Positions 8,874 to 17,579 of a stretch of DNA of 64,000 nucleotides are shown here, piece by piece; position 1 is the stretch's first letter, and every line of letters starts with the position of its first letter. Under the pieces are notes generated by a model. It worked only from the letters and a program-made list of their open reading frames with translations. It did no database searches and was not told where the DNA came from. Source of the DNA: Curvibacter sp. GWA2_63_95 (lineage in GTDB: Bacteria > Pseudomonadota > Gammaproteobacteria > Burkholderiales > Burkholderiaceae_C); assembly GCA_001795455.1 (NCBI GenBank), contig MGPB01000030.1:124001-188000 (forward strand), written 5' to 3'. Both the position numbers and the translations under genes were made by a program.

Positions 8874-9845
8874 GTGGGCCTAAGTTCAACACCCGTGGCC
8901 GGAGGCCAACTGGAGCCTCCGCCGAGAGTTGCTGTTGCTTTGGCTGCATATAGCGGGATGGAGTTTATTGCTGCTCAAATTGACTCTATCATGAAACAGT
9001 CGGGTGTGACGGTTCGTGTTTTTGTCAGCGTAGATAAGTCGTCTGATGGCACCGAACAGTGGGTTGAGGATCTGACCAAAAAAGAGCCACGTGTCGTGTT
9101 GCTGAAAACAGGCCAAGTTTTTGGTGGGGCTGCTGCTAATTTCTTTCGATTGCTGCGGGAGATGTGCCTGGATGAATTTGATTATTTCGCATTCGCAGAC
9201 CAAGATGACATCTGGCAGAGTGAAAAGCTGCACAGGGCACATTTACAAATGCGGTTGCATGCGGTGGACGCCTATTCGAGCAACGTAACCGCGTTTTGGC
9301 CATCAGGACGGCGGCATGTGATCAAGAAGTCTCAGCCCCAGAGACAGTGGGATCATCTTTTTGAGGCGGCCGGGCCGGGATGTACTTATGTGGTGAAGCA
9401 GGCGTTGGCACGCGAGCTGCAGAGTGTCGCGAGAACTAGGGGTGAACTACTGACCGGGCTGACTTTCCATGACTGGTTTTGTTATGCATACGCACGGTCC
9501 CACGGGTATGCATGGTATATCGATGACTATTCCGGCTTGATGTACAGACAACATAACGCCAACCAGTTTGGTGCCAATGCAGGCTGGCGTCCAATGGTGC
9601 GTCGAATGAAGCAGGTTTGGTCAGGTGAAGCATTCGCACAATTGCGATTGATGGTCGACGCCGTAGGGTTGCCGGCAACTCATCCAGTCAGGGCCATGCT
9701 ATCTGGTGGCGCTTTGGGGCTGATCAAATTGGCCCTCCAGTCTTATCGATGCAGGCGAAAGACCAGTGAGCAGTTTGTTTTCTGTGTGTCCTGCCTCTTT
9801 GGGGCAGTTCGGAGCACGTCGTGCAGACCAAGCCAAGTCCGCTGA
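8874..9845 (+). CDS. Glycosyltransferase family 2, rhamnosyltransferase-like
   Basis: The 323-residue protein has a GT-A fold start, VALAAYSGMEFIAAQIDSI (about residue 20). The nucleotide-sugar site is SVDKSSDGTEQW, and the metal-binding DxD region reads YFAFADQDDIWQSEKL, a form very common in rhamnosyltransferase-type GT2 enzymes. A conserved HDWF (about residue 198) supplies the probable catalytic-base region. The start is a GTG at 8874, the only initiation codon in frame ahead of the conserved domain. The 3' end overlaps the next gene by 25 bases. It probably adds one sugar to the lipid-linked repeat on the cytosolic face of the membrane. Confidence 0.85.
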   Translation: MGLSSTPVAGGQLEPPPRVAVALAAYSGMEFIAAQIDSIMKQSGVTVRVFVSVDKSSDGTEQWVEDLTKKEPRVVLLKTGQVFGGAAANFFRLLREMCLDEFDYFAFADQDDIWQSEKLHRAHLQMRLHAVDAYSSNVTAFWPSGRRHVIKKSQPQRQWDHLFEAAGPGCTYVVKQALARELQSVARTRGELLTGLTFHDWFCYAYARSHGYAWYIDDYSGLMYRQHNANQFGANAGWRPMVRRMKQVWSGEAFAQLRLMVDAVGLPATHPVRAMLSGGALGLIKLALQSYRCRRKTSEQFVFCVSCLFGAVRSTSCRPSQVR

Positions 9846-10813
9846 CCGTAGTTGTAACGGGTGCCAGTGGATACATTGGCTCGGCGTTTGTGCGTTATCT
9901 GCTGCAACAAGGCCGGTATGTATTAAGGTTAGTTACGCATTCTGATCCCGATCGCACTTTGGTTGGCAACGATGTTTCGACGTATCTGGTGAAAGACTTC
10001 TGTGAGGCTTCGCAGTGGGAGGAGGTCTTGCGAGGGGCAGATATCGTCGTTCATCTGGCGGGCAGGGCACATATGTTGAAGGAGCGGGCGTCCGAGTCTG
10101 CACAACAATACTATCAGCCGAATGTGCAGGCGACGGCAGTTTTGGGTGAAATGGCATTGAAACACGGCGTTGGGCGATTTGTTTTCGTGAGTTCCGTTGG
10201 CGTCAATGGCAACCGAACGCCGGTCAATGCCCCGTTTCGTGAATCAGATAATCCACACCCGCACAATGCCTATGCCCATTCGAAGTTGGCGGCAGAGCAG
10301 AAGCTATTGTATTTGGCAAAGAGCGGCCGCATGGAGGTAGTCATTGTCCGACCGCCGTTGGTTTACGGAGTAGATGCCCCTGGAAATTTTGGCTTGCTCA
10401 AACGGGCTGTGCTGCGCTCCTGGCCCCTGCCGTTGGGCGCAATAGATAACCGCCGAAGCCTTGTGGCATTAGACAATCTTGTTGATTTCCTGGCGATTTG
10501 TATGACCCACCCAAATGCGGCTAACCAGACTTTTTTGGTTAGTGATGGAGAGGATATCTCGACGTCTGGCCTCATTCGTGAAATGTCCAGAGCGGCAGGA
10601 GTTTCCTGTCGGTTATTGCCGGTGCCAATATGGATGTTGGGGGTCGTCTGTGTTTTTGCAGGGAAAGCGAGAACTATCAATGGTCTGTGTGACAATTTGC
10701 AGGTCGATATTTCCAAGGCACGCAGTATGCTTGGGTGGAGCTCTCTAGTAACTCCGATAGAAGGAGTGCGTCGTGCGATGTTGGGAGTCAGGAATAATGA
10801 AGCGAATCGTTGA
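9821..10813 (+). CDS. NAD-dependent epimerase/dehydratase, WbpV-like UDP-sugar 4-reductase
   Basis: This 330-residue extended SDR has TGASGYIGSAFV near the N terminus and the active-site tyrosine/lysine in AYAHSKLAAEQ (about residue 150). Proteins of this type directly upstream of a PglC/WbpL-type transferase and near a WbpM-type dehydratase are typically UDP-4-keto-6-deoxy-GlcNAc reductases (WbpV, WreQ), giving UDP-QuiNAc or UDP-FucNAc. Both partners are present here. The GTG start lies inside the GT2 gene, and the end overlaps the phosphoglycosyl transferase gene by 17 bases, so the three are tightly packed. The precise stereochemistry of the product cannot be told from sequence. Confidence 0.75.
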   Translation: MQTKPSPLTVVVTGASGYIGSAFVRYLLQQGRYVLRLVTHSDPDRTLVGNDVSTYLVKDFCEASQWEEVLRGADIVVHLAGRAHMLKERASESAQQYYQPNVQATAVLGEMALKHGVGRFVFVSSVGVNGNRTPVNAPFRESDNPHPHNAYAHSKLAAEQKLLYLAKSGRMEVVIVRPPLVYGVDAPGNFGLLKRAVLRSWPLPLGAIDNRRSLVALDNLVDFLAICMTHPNAANQTFLVSDGEDISTSGLIREMSRAAGVSCRLLPVPIWMLGVVCVFAGKARTINGLCDNLQVDISKARSMLGWSSLVTPIEGVRRAMLGVRNNEANR

Positions 10814-11357
10814 TATGGTTCTTGCGGGAATCGCCGCCATGCTTCTGGTAATTCCTGTTTTGCTAGTTGCCATTGCGGTTAAACTCACCTCTCAAGGTCC
10901 CGTCTTGTATTGGTCTGATCGGATTGGTCGAAACAATGCAATCTTTAAAATGCCAAAGTTTCGCAGCATGCAGTTTGGAACCCCGGCAGTGGCGACTCAC
11001 CTGCTGAGTAATCCTGATAGCTACTTGACCCCGATAGGTAGTTTTCTGCGCAAAACCAGTCTCGATGAGTTGCCTCAACTATGGAGCATCCTCAAAGGGG
11101 ATATGAGCTTTGTTGGTCCTCGACCTGCGCTATTCAATCAAAGCGACTTAATAATGTTGCGTACAAAAATGGGAGTACATGAACTTACGCCTGGGCTTAC
11201 TGGATGGGCTCAGATCAATGGGCGTGACGAGCTGTCTGTATCAGAGAAGGTGGCGTTGGACTTGGAGTATCGAAATCGTCACTCCACGTGGTTTGACATC
11301 TACATTATTTTTATGACAGCTATGAAAGTGATTCGTAGTGATGGTATTTCACACTAA
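10797..11357 (+). CDS. Initiating phosphoglycosyl transferase (bacterial sugar transferase, PglC/WbpL-functional type)
   Basis: This 186-residue monotopic enzyme transfers a sugar-1-phosphate from a UDP-sugar to undecaprenyl phosphate, starting glycan assembly. One hydrophobic N-terminal segment (residues 5-30) is followed by the family core: KFRSM, the Asp-Glu catalytic dyad in TSLDELPQLWSIL, then GDMSFVGPRPALF and LTPGLTGWAQINGRD. The short length matches PglC-type enzymes without the extra membrane domain of WcaJ or WbaP. The ATG at 10797 has AGGA four bases upstream and overlaps the previous gene. With the WbpV-like and WbpM-like neighbours, QuiNAc-1-P or FucNAc-1-P is the probable first sugar. 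Confidence 0.88.
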   Translation: MKRIVDMVLAGIAAMLLVIPVLLVAIAVKLTSQGPVLYWSDRIGRNNAIFKMPKFRSMQFGTPAVATHLLSNPDSYLTPIGSFLRKTSLDELPQLWSILKGDMSFVGPRPALFNQSDLIMLRTKMGVHELTPGLTGWAQINGRDELSVSEKVALDLEYRNRHSTWFDIYIIFMTAMKVIRSDGISH

Positions 11358-11399
11358 AATACGTTCGAAGCTTCCTTTCCTAACTACCCAGGGAACCCC

Positions 11400-11747
11400 A
11401 TGAGTAACTTGATTCAAATTCAGGCGCAAATCGAGCGGTTGCAGCAACAAGCACAAGAGATTCGTGCCAAAGAGTTTGCAAGCACTGTTCAGGATATCTT
11501 GGCGAAGATGCAGGCCTTTGGTATTACTGTCAAAGATTTACAGGCTACAAAGGTAGTTAAGGGGAAGAGGAGGCTGGCTGACAAAAAAGTGATTAAGTCT
11601 TCAATTAAGGTCGGCAATGTAGTCGCTCCAAAATACCGTGGCCCCAATGGAGAAACATGGTCGGGACGTGGCCTTACTCCAAAATGGTTGTCTGCATTAA
11701 TTGCGCAAGGACACTCGAAGGAGTCCTTCGCTGTTAATGCACATTAA
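11400..11747 (+). CDS. H-NS family nucleoid-associated protein
   Basis: The 115-residue protein has an N-terminal coiled-coil-prone segment (IQAQIERLQQQAQEIRAKE, residues 5-25) for oligomerisation. A basic linker follows, and the C-terminal DNA-binding motif is YRGPNGETWSGRGLTPKWL (about residues 78-97), the usual betaproteobacterial H-NS/MvaT-like form. H-NS proteins bind AT-rich, often foreign, DNA and silence it. The gene lies inside the AT-rich polysaccharide locus, which makes local silencing plausible. Its last bases contain the start codon of the downstream wbpM-like gene, so the two may be translationally linked. The ATG at 11400 follows CAGGGA. Confidence 0.88.
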   Translation: MSNLIQIQAQIERLQQQAQEIRAKEFASTVQDILAKMQAFGITVKDLQATKVVKGKRRLADKKVIKSSIKVGNVVAPKYRGPNGETWSGRGLTPKWLSALIAQGHSKESFAVNAH

Positions 11748-13596
11748 GTTGCTTGCTTGGCCCCGTTGGGCTAAGAGATTGGCTGTTATTGCATTGGATG
11801 TATTGCTGGCGGTATCTGCAACTTGGCTGGCTTATTCTTTGCGCTTGGATGGCTTGCACAGGCCGACTGATTACCAGTGGCTTGTGTACGGCATAGCCCC
11901 AATCGTGGCTATTCCAATCTTTATCCGGTTCGGCTTGTATCGGGCAATATTTCGATATACCGGGCAAGCTGCACTGTTAGCTACCGGCAAAGCAGTAGTT
12001 TTGTATGCCCTGATATTGTCAGGGCTTTTGATGTGGCAGCAATGGCCAATGGTTCCCCGCAGCTTGGGTTTGCTGCAGCCTTTGGTGTTCTTGGTTCTCG
12101 TGGGTGCAAGTCGCGCATTTGCACGTTTCTGGTTGGCTGAAATGGATGCGAAAGCACGGGGTTCTGCGGGGCGATTATTGATTTACGGCGCCGGCAATGT
12201 TGGGGCGCAGACAGCGGCTGCGTTGGGTATCGCACGTCAATATCAACTGATTGGCTTTGTAGATGACGATGAGTCCATGGCTGGTCGTAGCCTCAATGGG
12301 TTGCCCGTCTATTCCGCGAAGGCCTTGTCGCGCCTCGTATCCGCCGAAGCCATTACGGACATCTTGCTCGCCATGCCAAATGCGCCGCGTGAGCGTCGTA
12401 ATCAAATCATCGGAGCCCTTGACGGCTTGCCGGTCCATGTGCGTACGCTCCCCAGCATGTCGGATTTGGCAAGCGGCAGGGTGACCGTTCAAGATATTCG
12501 AGAGCTGGATATTGAAGATTTGCTTGGCAGAGATCCAGTACACCCCTCGGATGAATTGCTGAACCGGGAATTGAACGGCAAAGTCGTGTTGGTCAGTGGT
12601 GCTGGTGGCAGCATTGGCTCGGAGCTTGCGCGTCAGATTTGTTCGCAAATGCCGAGCAAGTTGGTATTGCTCGATCATAACGAGTTTGGTTTGTATGCGA
12701 TTCATCAAGAGCTTTCGGCGCTCACACCTGTAAACGGTACTGCCCTAGAATTGATCCCACTGCTAGGCAGTGTTGCAAATGTGGAGCGGCTCCGTGATGT
12801 GCTGGCTTTGTACACGCCCTCCGTCGTCTACCACGCAGCCGCGTATAAGCACGTTCCCATGGTAGAGGACAACCCCGGTGAGGGTGTGCGCAATAACATC
12901 TTTGGTACGTTAAATCTTGCGCGTGCAGCTGCCGAGGCCGGTGTTAAGCGGTTTGTTCTCATCAGCACGGATAAGGCCGTTCGTCCTACCAACGTGATGG
13001 GGGCAACCAAGCGCGTGGCGGAGTTGGTGCTGCAAGCTTTGGCCGCGAATAAGACTGGAACGTGTTTTTCCATGGTCCGGTTCGGCAATGTGCTGGGATC
13101 CAGTGGAAGTGTGGTCCCATTGTTTCGCAAACAATTGACCGACGGCGGCCCGCTCACCGTGACCCATGAAGAGGTTACCCGATACTTCATGACCATTCCA
13201 GAGGCGGCTCAGTTGGTATTGCAAGCCGGTGCCATGGGGCAAGGTGGGGATGTCTTTGTATTGGACATGGGGCAGCCGGTCAGGATCATGGATCTCGCAC
13301 GACGCATGATCCAACTCTCGGGTCTGTCAGTGCGTGATGCGGAACATCCTGATGGAGACATCGAGATCGCGGTAATTGGATTGCGTACGGGTGAAAAACT
13401 CTATGAGGAGCTGCTGATCGGCGATAACCCGCAGCCAACAGAACATCCCCGGATAATGAAAGCGCACGAGCCATTTTTGCCATGGGAAGAACTGAAGCCG
13501 GAGTTGGATGGCCTGTATGTGGCTGCTGTGCGCAATGACGCCTTGGCCATCAAGGCATTTATGCAGAGGCACGTGCAAGGGTACCAGCCAGCCTGA
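11737..13596 (+). CDS. WbpM/PglF-like membrane-bound UDP-GlcNAc 4,6-dehydratase
   Basis: The 619-residue protein has four hydrophobic segments in the first 140 residues, then a CoA-binding-like Rossmann domain (GAGNVGAQTAAAL) and a second SDR domain starting VLVSGAGGSIGSELARQIC (about residue 280). The active site has the WbpM-type methionine in place of tyrosine: S410 in ISTDKAV, M421 and K425 in NVMGATKR. Such enzymes make UDP-4-keto-6-deoxy-GlcNAc, the substrate of the WbpV-like reductase upstream. The ATG at 11737 lies within the 3' end of the H-NS gene, with AAGGAG 13 bases before it; a TTG at 11701 is the alternative start. It is the last gene of the AT-rich locus. Confidence 0.88.
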   Translation: MHIKLLAWPRWAKRLAVIALDVLLAVSATWLAYSLRLDGLHRPTDYQWLVYGIAPIVAIPIFIRFGLYRAIFRYTGQAALLATGKAVVLYALILSGLLMWQQWPMVPRSLGLLQPLVFLVLVGASRAFARFWLAEMDAKARGSAGRLLIYGAGNVGAQTAAALGIARQYQLIGFVDDDESMAGRSLNGLPVYSAKALSRLVSAEAITDILLAMPNAPRERRNQIIGALDGLPVHVRTLPSMSDLASGRVTVQDIRELDIEDLLGRDPVHPSDELLNRELNGKVVLVSGAGGSIGSELARQICSQMPSKLVLLDHNEFGLYAIHQELSALTPVNGTALELIPLLGSVANVERLRDVLALYTPSVVYHAAAYKHVPMVEDNPGEGVRNNIFGTLNLARAAAEAGVKRFVLISTDKAVRPTNVMGATKRVAELVLQALAANKTGTCFSMVRFGNVLGSSGSVVPLFRKQLTDGGPLTVTHEEVTRYFMTIPEAAQLVLQAGAMGQGGDVFVLDMGQPVRIMDLARRMIQLSGLSVRDAEHPDGDIEIAVIGLRTGEKLYEELLIGDNPQPTEHPRIMKAHEPFLPWEELKPELDGLYVAAVRNDALAIKAFMQRHVQGYQPA

Positions 13597-13690
13597 TCTT
13601 GGGGAAGGGAGGGCGTGACTTGCCGTATACATACGACACAACTTAGGTATAGAAATTTTCATCGTCGCCCTTTCCAACTTGGTGCTCTTC

Positions 13691-14590
13691 ATGACCGACG
13701 CTACTTCCGCCGCCACCATCGCCCCTTTTGACAAAGCCCAGATCTTGGCCCAGGCCTTGCCCTACATCCGCAAGTTCCACGGCAAGACCATGGTCATCAA
13801 GTATGGCGGCAACGCCATGACGGATCCGGCCCTGCAAAAAGCCTTTGCCGAGGACGTGGTGCTGCTCAAGCTGGTGGGCATCAACCCGGTGGTGGTGCAC
13901 GGTGGTGGCCCGCAGATCGAGAGTGCGCTCAAGCGCCTGGGCATGCAGGGCCAGTTCATCCAGGGCATGCGCGTGACCGACGGCCCCACCATGGACGTGG
14001 TGGAGTGGGTGCTGGGCGGCGAGGTGCAGCAGGACATCGTGGGCCTGATCAACCAGGCTGGCGGCAAGGCGGTGGGCCTGACCGGGCGCGACGGCGCCAT
14101 GATCCGCGCGCGCAAACTCAAGATGCTGGATAACCAGGACCCCAGCAAGGAACACGATGTGGGCCAGGTGGGTGACATCGTCAGCGTGGACCCCAGCGTG
14201 GTCAAGGCGCTGCAGGACGATGCGTTCATCCCCGTCATCAGCCCTATCGGCTTTGGCGAACACAACGAGAGTTACAACATCAATGCCGACGTGGTGGCCG
14301 CCAAGTTGGCCACCGTGCTGCAGGCCGAAAAACTCATGATGCTCACCAACATCAGCGGTGTGCTCGACAAGTCGGGCGTGTTGATGACCGATCTCACGGC
14401 CAAGCGCATTGACGAGTTGTTTGTCGATGGCACCATCAGCGGCGGCATGCTGCCCAAAATTGCGGGGGCGTTGGATGCCGCCAAGAGCGGCGTGAACTCG
14501 GTGCACATCATCGACGGTCGCGTGCCCCACGTGTTGCTGCTCGAAATCCTGACGGATCAGGCTTTCGGCACCATGATCCGCTCGCATTGA
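13691..14590 (+). CDS. argB: Acetylglutamate kinase
   Basis: ArgB phosphorylates N-acetyl-L-glutamate in the second step of arginine synthesis. The 299-residue protein shows the amino-acid-kinase start [10 protein letters not shown] (about residue 34), the glycine-rich [13 protein letters not shown] (about residue 74), and [21 protein letters not shown] near the ATP site. The final QAFGTMI matches the family end. The ATG at 13691 leaves a 12-residue Ala/Thr-rich leader that is common in Burkholderiales. High-GC codon use begins abruptly here, so argB marks the return from the polysaccharide island to core chromosome. The roughly 95-base gap upstream contains a possible weak promoter (TTGCCG at 13620, TAGGTA at 13644). 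Confidence 0.96.
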   Translation: MTDATSAATIAPFDKAQILAQALPYIRKFHGKTMVIKYGGNAMTDPALQKAFAEDVVLLKLVGINPVVVHGGGPQIESALKRLGMQGQFIQGMRVTDGPTMDVVEWVLGGEVQQDIVGLINQAGGKAVGLTGRDGAMIRARKLKMLDNQDPSKEHDVGQVGDIVSVDPSVVKALQDDAFIPVISPIGFGEHNESYNINADVVAAKLATVLQAEKLMMLTNISGVLDKSGVLMTDLTAKRIDELFVDGTISGGMLPKIAGALDAAKSGVNSVHIIDGRVPHVLLLEILTDQAFGTMIRSH

Positions 14591-14591
14591 G

Positions 14592-14645
14592 TTGCCATTA
14601 AATGGATAGCTGCTTGCGCATATTCCATAAGCACTAGAGGCCAAA
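14592..14645 (-). repeat. Dispersed intergenic repeat, copy 1
   Basis: One of seven copies of a short AT-rich repeat in this otherwise GC-rich sequence. Its core GCTGCTTGCGCATATTCCA (from 14609) is part of a 22-base stretch identical to copy 6 at 49188. It fills the gap between argB and the response regulator gene. Confidence 0.75.
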
Positions 14646-14651
14646 AACACT

Positions 14652-15338
14652 ATGAGACTCTTGCTGGTGGAAGACGATGTGATGGTGGCCAGCGGCATCA
14701 AGCTGGGCCTGTCGGACGCCGGTTATGCCGTGGACTGGGTTGGTAGTGCAGAGCGGGCGCTGGAGGTCACCCAGTCGGAGTCGTTCGATGTGGCGGTGGT
14801 GGACATTGGCCTGCCGCTGATGGATGGCTTGGCGTTGACCCAGGCCCTGCGCAAAAACGGGCACAGCATGCCGGTGCTCATCCTCACCGCGCGTGACGCC
14901 TTGCAGGACCGGGTGCAGGGGCTGGACATGGGGGCTGACGACTACATGGTCAAGCCCTTTGAGTTGCCGGAGCTGTTGGCCCGCTTGCGGGCGCTGCTGC
15001 GCCGCTCACAGGCCGCCACGTCGGCCACACTCAGTTTTGGCCCGCTGGAGCTGGATACGGCCCAGCGCCAGGCCTGTATCCGCGGATCGGCAGGCGTTGC
15101 CCAAGCCATTGAGCTGGGACCGCGCGAATGGACCGTGATGGAGTACCTGCTGTTGCAGGCCCCCAAGCCCGCCAACAAGGACAAGCTGCTGCAGGCCCTG
15201 ACCGGGTGGGACAAGGAAATCACGCCCAATGCCGTCGAGGTCTACATCTCGCGCCTGCGCGGCAAGCTGGAGCCTCACGGCATTGCCTTGCGCTCCATCC
15301 GCGGTTTTGGTTACCGGCTGGAATTGCTGGCCCCCTGA
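14652..15338 (+). CDS. OmpR-family response regulator, TctD/QseB-like
   Basis: This 228-residue two-domain regulator has the receiver acidic pair VEDD (residues 6-9), the phospho-acceptor Asp in VAVVDIGLPLMDG (about residue 51), and the lysine in DDYMVKPFEL (about residue 101). A C-terminal winged helix follows, ending AVEVYISRLRGKLEPHGIALRSIRGFGYRLE. The partner histidine kinase gene starts eight bases after its stop, so the two form an operon. The kinase type suggests sensing of a small carboxylate or an envelope cue, but no target is evident here. The upstream gap is occupied by a dispersed repeat. Confidence 0.93.
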   Translation: MRLLLVEDDVMVASGIKLGLSDAGYAVDWVGSAERALEVTQSESFDVAVVDIGLPLMDGLALTQALRKNGHSMPVLILTARDALQDRVQGLDMGADDYMVKPFELPELLARLRALLRRSQAATSATLSFGPLELDTAQRQACIRGSAGVAQAIELGPREWTVMEYLLLQAPKPANKDKLLQALTGWDKEITPNAVEVYISRLRGKLEPHGIALRSIRGFGYRLELLAP

Positions 15339-15345
15339 GCCCGCC

Positions 15346-16788
15346 ATGACCAGCGGCATGTCCTCCGGCCTGCAGCGGCGCCTGCTGCTCTTGCTGCTGC
15401 TGCCCTTGCTGCTGCTGGCCATGCTCAACACCTGGTTCGACTTCCGCAGTGCCGACAGTGCGGCCCTGGCACAAGACCGCCAACTGCTCAACCTGGCCCC
15501 CTTGTTGGCCGACTCGGTGATCGCAGGCGGCAGCAATGCAGAGACTCCGCCGGTGCTGTTGATTGCGCCGCCGGTCGATGAGTTTCTCAGCATCCGCCCC
15601 GAGCTGGCAGCGTTTGCCGTGGTGAGCCTGGAAGGCAAAGTGCTGGCTGGCAGCGACTGGCTGACCGGACTACCCCCCACCACCCGGGAGGCGGAGTTCT
15701 CCAGCGAAGAACACCAGGGCATCACCTACCGCATCGTCAGCCAGCGCGCCAAAACGGCCGCCGGTGAGCTGGTGGTGCGCCTGGCGGATGGCTCGGACCC
15801 GCGCCAGCAATGGTTGACCCTGCTTGCGCTCAAGGTCTTGTTGCCCAACCTGGTGCTGGCGATTGGTGGTTTCTTCGCGGTGAACTGGGCGGTGCGCACC
15901 GCACTGCGGCCGCTGCTGGAGTTGCGCGATGCGGTGGAGCGCCGCTCTCCGCGCGACCTCTCGGCGCTGGACCCGGATGCCTCGCCCGATGAAGTGCGCC
16001 CCCTGGTGCTCTCGCTCAACCGCCTGTTCGGTCTGGTGAATGCCCAGGCGGAGAGCCAGGCACGCTTTGTGGCCGATGCGGCCCACCAGCTGCGCACCCC
16101 GCTGGCCGGGCTGCAGGCACAGGTGGAGGCCTGGGCCCAAGCGGTCACAGGTTCAAAAAATGCATCAAATATGCCACTGGCCCCCGTGGATACTGCGCCA
16201 GCAGCTATTACTTTAGGAGCGGATCAGGTGCTGCGTCTGCGCCATGCGGCGCGACGTACCTCGCAGTTGGCGAACCAGTTGCTGGCGCTCTCGCGCGCCG
16301 ATGCGCGCAGCGCCCAGGCCCAGCCGCTGCAGCGCGTGGATTTGCAGCAGCTGTGCGAAGCGGTGCTGGAGTCGCTGCTGGAGGCCGCAACCCGCAAAGA
16401 CATCGACTTTGGCCTGGAGGTCGCCCATGCCCATATCAGTGGGCAAGAGTGGCTGCTGCGCGAGTTGCTGGTCAACCTGGCCGACAACGCCCTCAAATAC
16501 ACCCCTGCAGGGGGACGCGTCACGTTGCGCTGCGGTGTGCGCCCGGCCAGCCCGGATGCCACGCCGACGCCGTTTCTGGAGGTGGAGGACGATGGTCCCG
16601 GCATCGCACCGCAAGAGCAGCGCCGGGTGCTGGAGCGCTTTTACCGGGTGCCCGGTACGGCCATCGAAGGCAATGGTCTGGGGCTGGCCATTGCCGACGA
16701 AATCGCCCGCGTGCACCGCAGCCACCTGCAGTTGGCCAGCGGGGCGGGCGGGCGTGGTTTGCGGGTCTGGCTTTGCTTGGCCTCGTGA
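15346..16788 (+). CDS. Sensor histidine kinase, TctE-like, carrying an in-frame repeat insertion
   Basis: The 480-residue kinase has an N-terminal membrane segment very rich in leucine (residues 9-27), a periplasmic 2CSK_N-type sensor, a second membrane segment near residue 165, and a HAMP-like linker. The H-box is DAAHQLRTPLAGLQAQ (His about residue 247), with N-box NLADNALKY, G1 EDDGPGI and G2 GNGLGLAI. Between the two helices of the dimerisation domain there is an extra loop of about 24 residues (GSKNASNM...ITLGA) encoded by a copy of the dispersed repeat at 16149-16220. The reading frame stays open and the catalytic motifs are intact, so the kinase is probably functional. Confidence 0.92.
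   Translation: MTSGMSSGLQRRLLLLLLLPLLLLAMLNTWFDFRSADSAALAQDRQLLNLAPLLADSVIAGGSNAETPPVLLIAPPVDEFLSIRPELAAFAVVSLEGKVLAGSDWLTGLPPTTREAEFSSEEHQGITYRIVSQRAKTAAGELVVRLADGSDPRQQWLTLLALKVLLPNLVLAIGGFFAVNWAVRTALRPLLELRDAVERRSPRDLSALDPDASPDEVRPLVLSLNRLFGLVNAQAESQARFVADAAHQLRTPLAGLQAQVEAWAQAVTGSKNASNMPLAPVDTAPAAITLGADQVLRLRHAARRTSQLANQLLALSRADARSAQAQPLQRVDLQQLCEAVLESLLEAATRKDIDFGLEVAHAHISGQEWLLRELLVNLADNALKYTPAGGRVTLRCGVRPASPDATPTPFLEVEDDGPGIAPQEQRRVLERFYRVPGTAIEGNGLGLAIADEIARVHRSHLQLASGAGGRGLRVWLCLAS
16149..16220 (+). repeat. Dispersed repeat, copy 2, inside a histidine kinase gene
   Basis: The stretch shares GGCCCCCGTGGAT, TGCGCCAGCAGCTAT and an AT-rich flank with the intergenic copies at 42729 and 40334. 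It lies in frame in the dimerisation domain and stands out by its AT-rich codons among GC-rich neighbours. Confidence 0.75.
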
Positions 16789-16845
16789 GCCCGGGGCACC
16801 CAAAACCCTGTGCGAGAATCATCCGAACCCAACGCGGAACCCACC

Positions 16846-17508
16846 ATGCCTGACGCCAACGCCCTGTTTGCCGACACGGCCGACTCCACTCCCCCCGCCG
16901 CTGTGCGCAAGCGTCCAAAACCCGGAGAGCGGCGCGTACAAATTCTGCAAACCCTGGCCACCATGCTCGAGCAGCCCGGTGGCGAACGCATTACCACCGC
17001 AGCCTTGGCGGCGCGTCTGGAGGTGAGCGAAGCGGCGCTGTACCGCCACTTTGCCAGCAAGGCCCAGATGTTCGAGGGCTTGATCGACTTTATCGAAGAG
17101 ACCGTGTTCAGCCTGATCAACCAGATCGTGGCGCGCGAACCGACTGCGGATGCCGGCGCTGGCCACGGCGCACGCCAGGCCGCGCGTATTGCCACGATGC
17201 TGGTCCAGTTTGCCGAGAAGAACCCCGGCATGGCCCGCGTCATGGTGGGGGATGCCCTGGTATTGGAAAACGAACGCCTGCAGCAGCGCATGAACCAGTT
17301 GTTTGACAAGGTGGAGGCTGCGCTCAAGCAGTGCCTGCGCGATAGCGCGGTGGACCAGGCTTCGGCCACGCCCACGGCAGATGCGCAGGTGCGGGCCGCC
17401 ACCGTGACCGCGTTTGTGGCAGGGCGTTTGCAGCGCTTTGCCCGCTCGGGCTTCAAGCGCTTGCCGTCCGAGCACCTGGAACCCGCGTTGCAGGTGATGC
17501 TGGGGTAA
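16846..17508 (+). CDS. slmA: TetR-family protein, probable nucleoid occlusion factor SlmA
   Basis: The 220-residue protein has a low-complexity Ala/Pro leader, then PGERRVQILQTLATML and the helix-turn-helix ITTAALAARLEVSEAALYRHFASKAQM (about residues 45-75), followed by FEGLIDFIEETVFSLINQI. This pattern, including ALYRHF and FIEETVF, is the SlmA signature. SlmA binds specific chromosomal sites and blocks FtsZ ring formation over the nucleoid. The ATG at 16846 is chosen over a GTG at 16810 because the conserved domain follows soon after. It sits downstream of the two-component genes on the same strand. A generic TetR regulator is the alternative reading. Confidence 0.75.
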   Translation: MPDANALFADTADSTPPAAVRKRPKPGERRVQILQTLATMLEQPGGERITTAALAARLEVSEAALYRHFASKAQMFEGLIDFIEETVFSLINQIVAREPTADAGAGHGARQAARIATMLVQFAEKNPGMARVMVGDALVLENERLQQRMNQLFDKVEAALKQCLRDSAVDQASATPTADAQVRAATVTAFVAGRLQRFARSGFKRLPSEHLEPALQVMLG

Positions 17509-17579
17509 ACCCGTAGATCGCTTAGAAGTAACCCTCTAGAACACTGGGCTTCTGGGGGTGGGCAGCGGAAATGCTGCAG

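Noticed and set aside
13620..13650. Promoter upstream of argB (TTGCCG, 18 bases, TAGGTA)
   Set aside because: Both boxes are weak matches and position is the only support, so it is noted in the argB entry but not listed as a feature.
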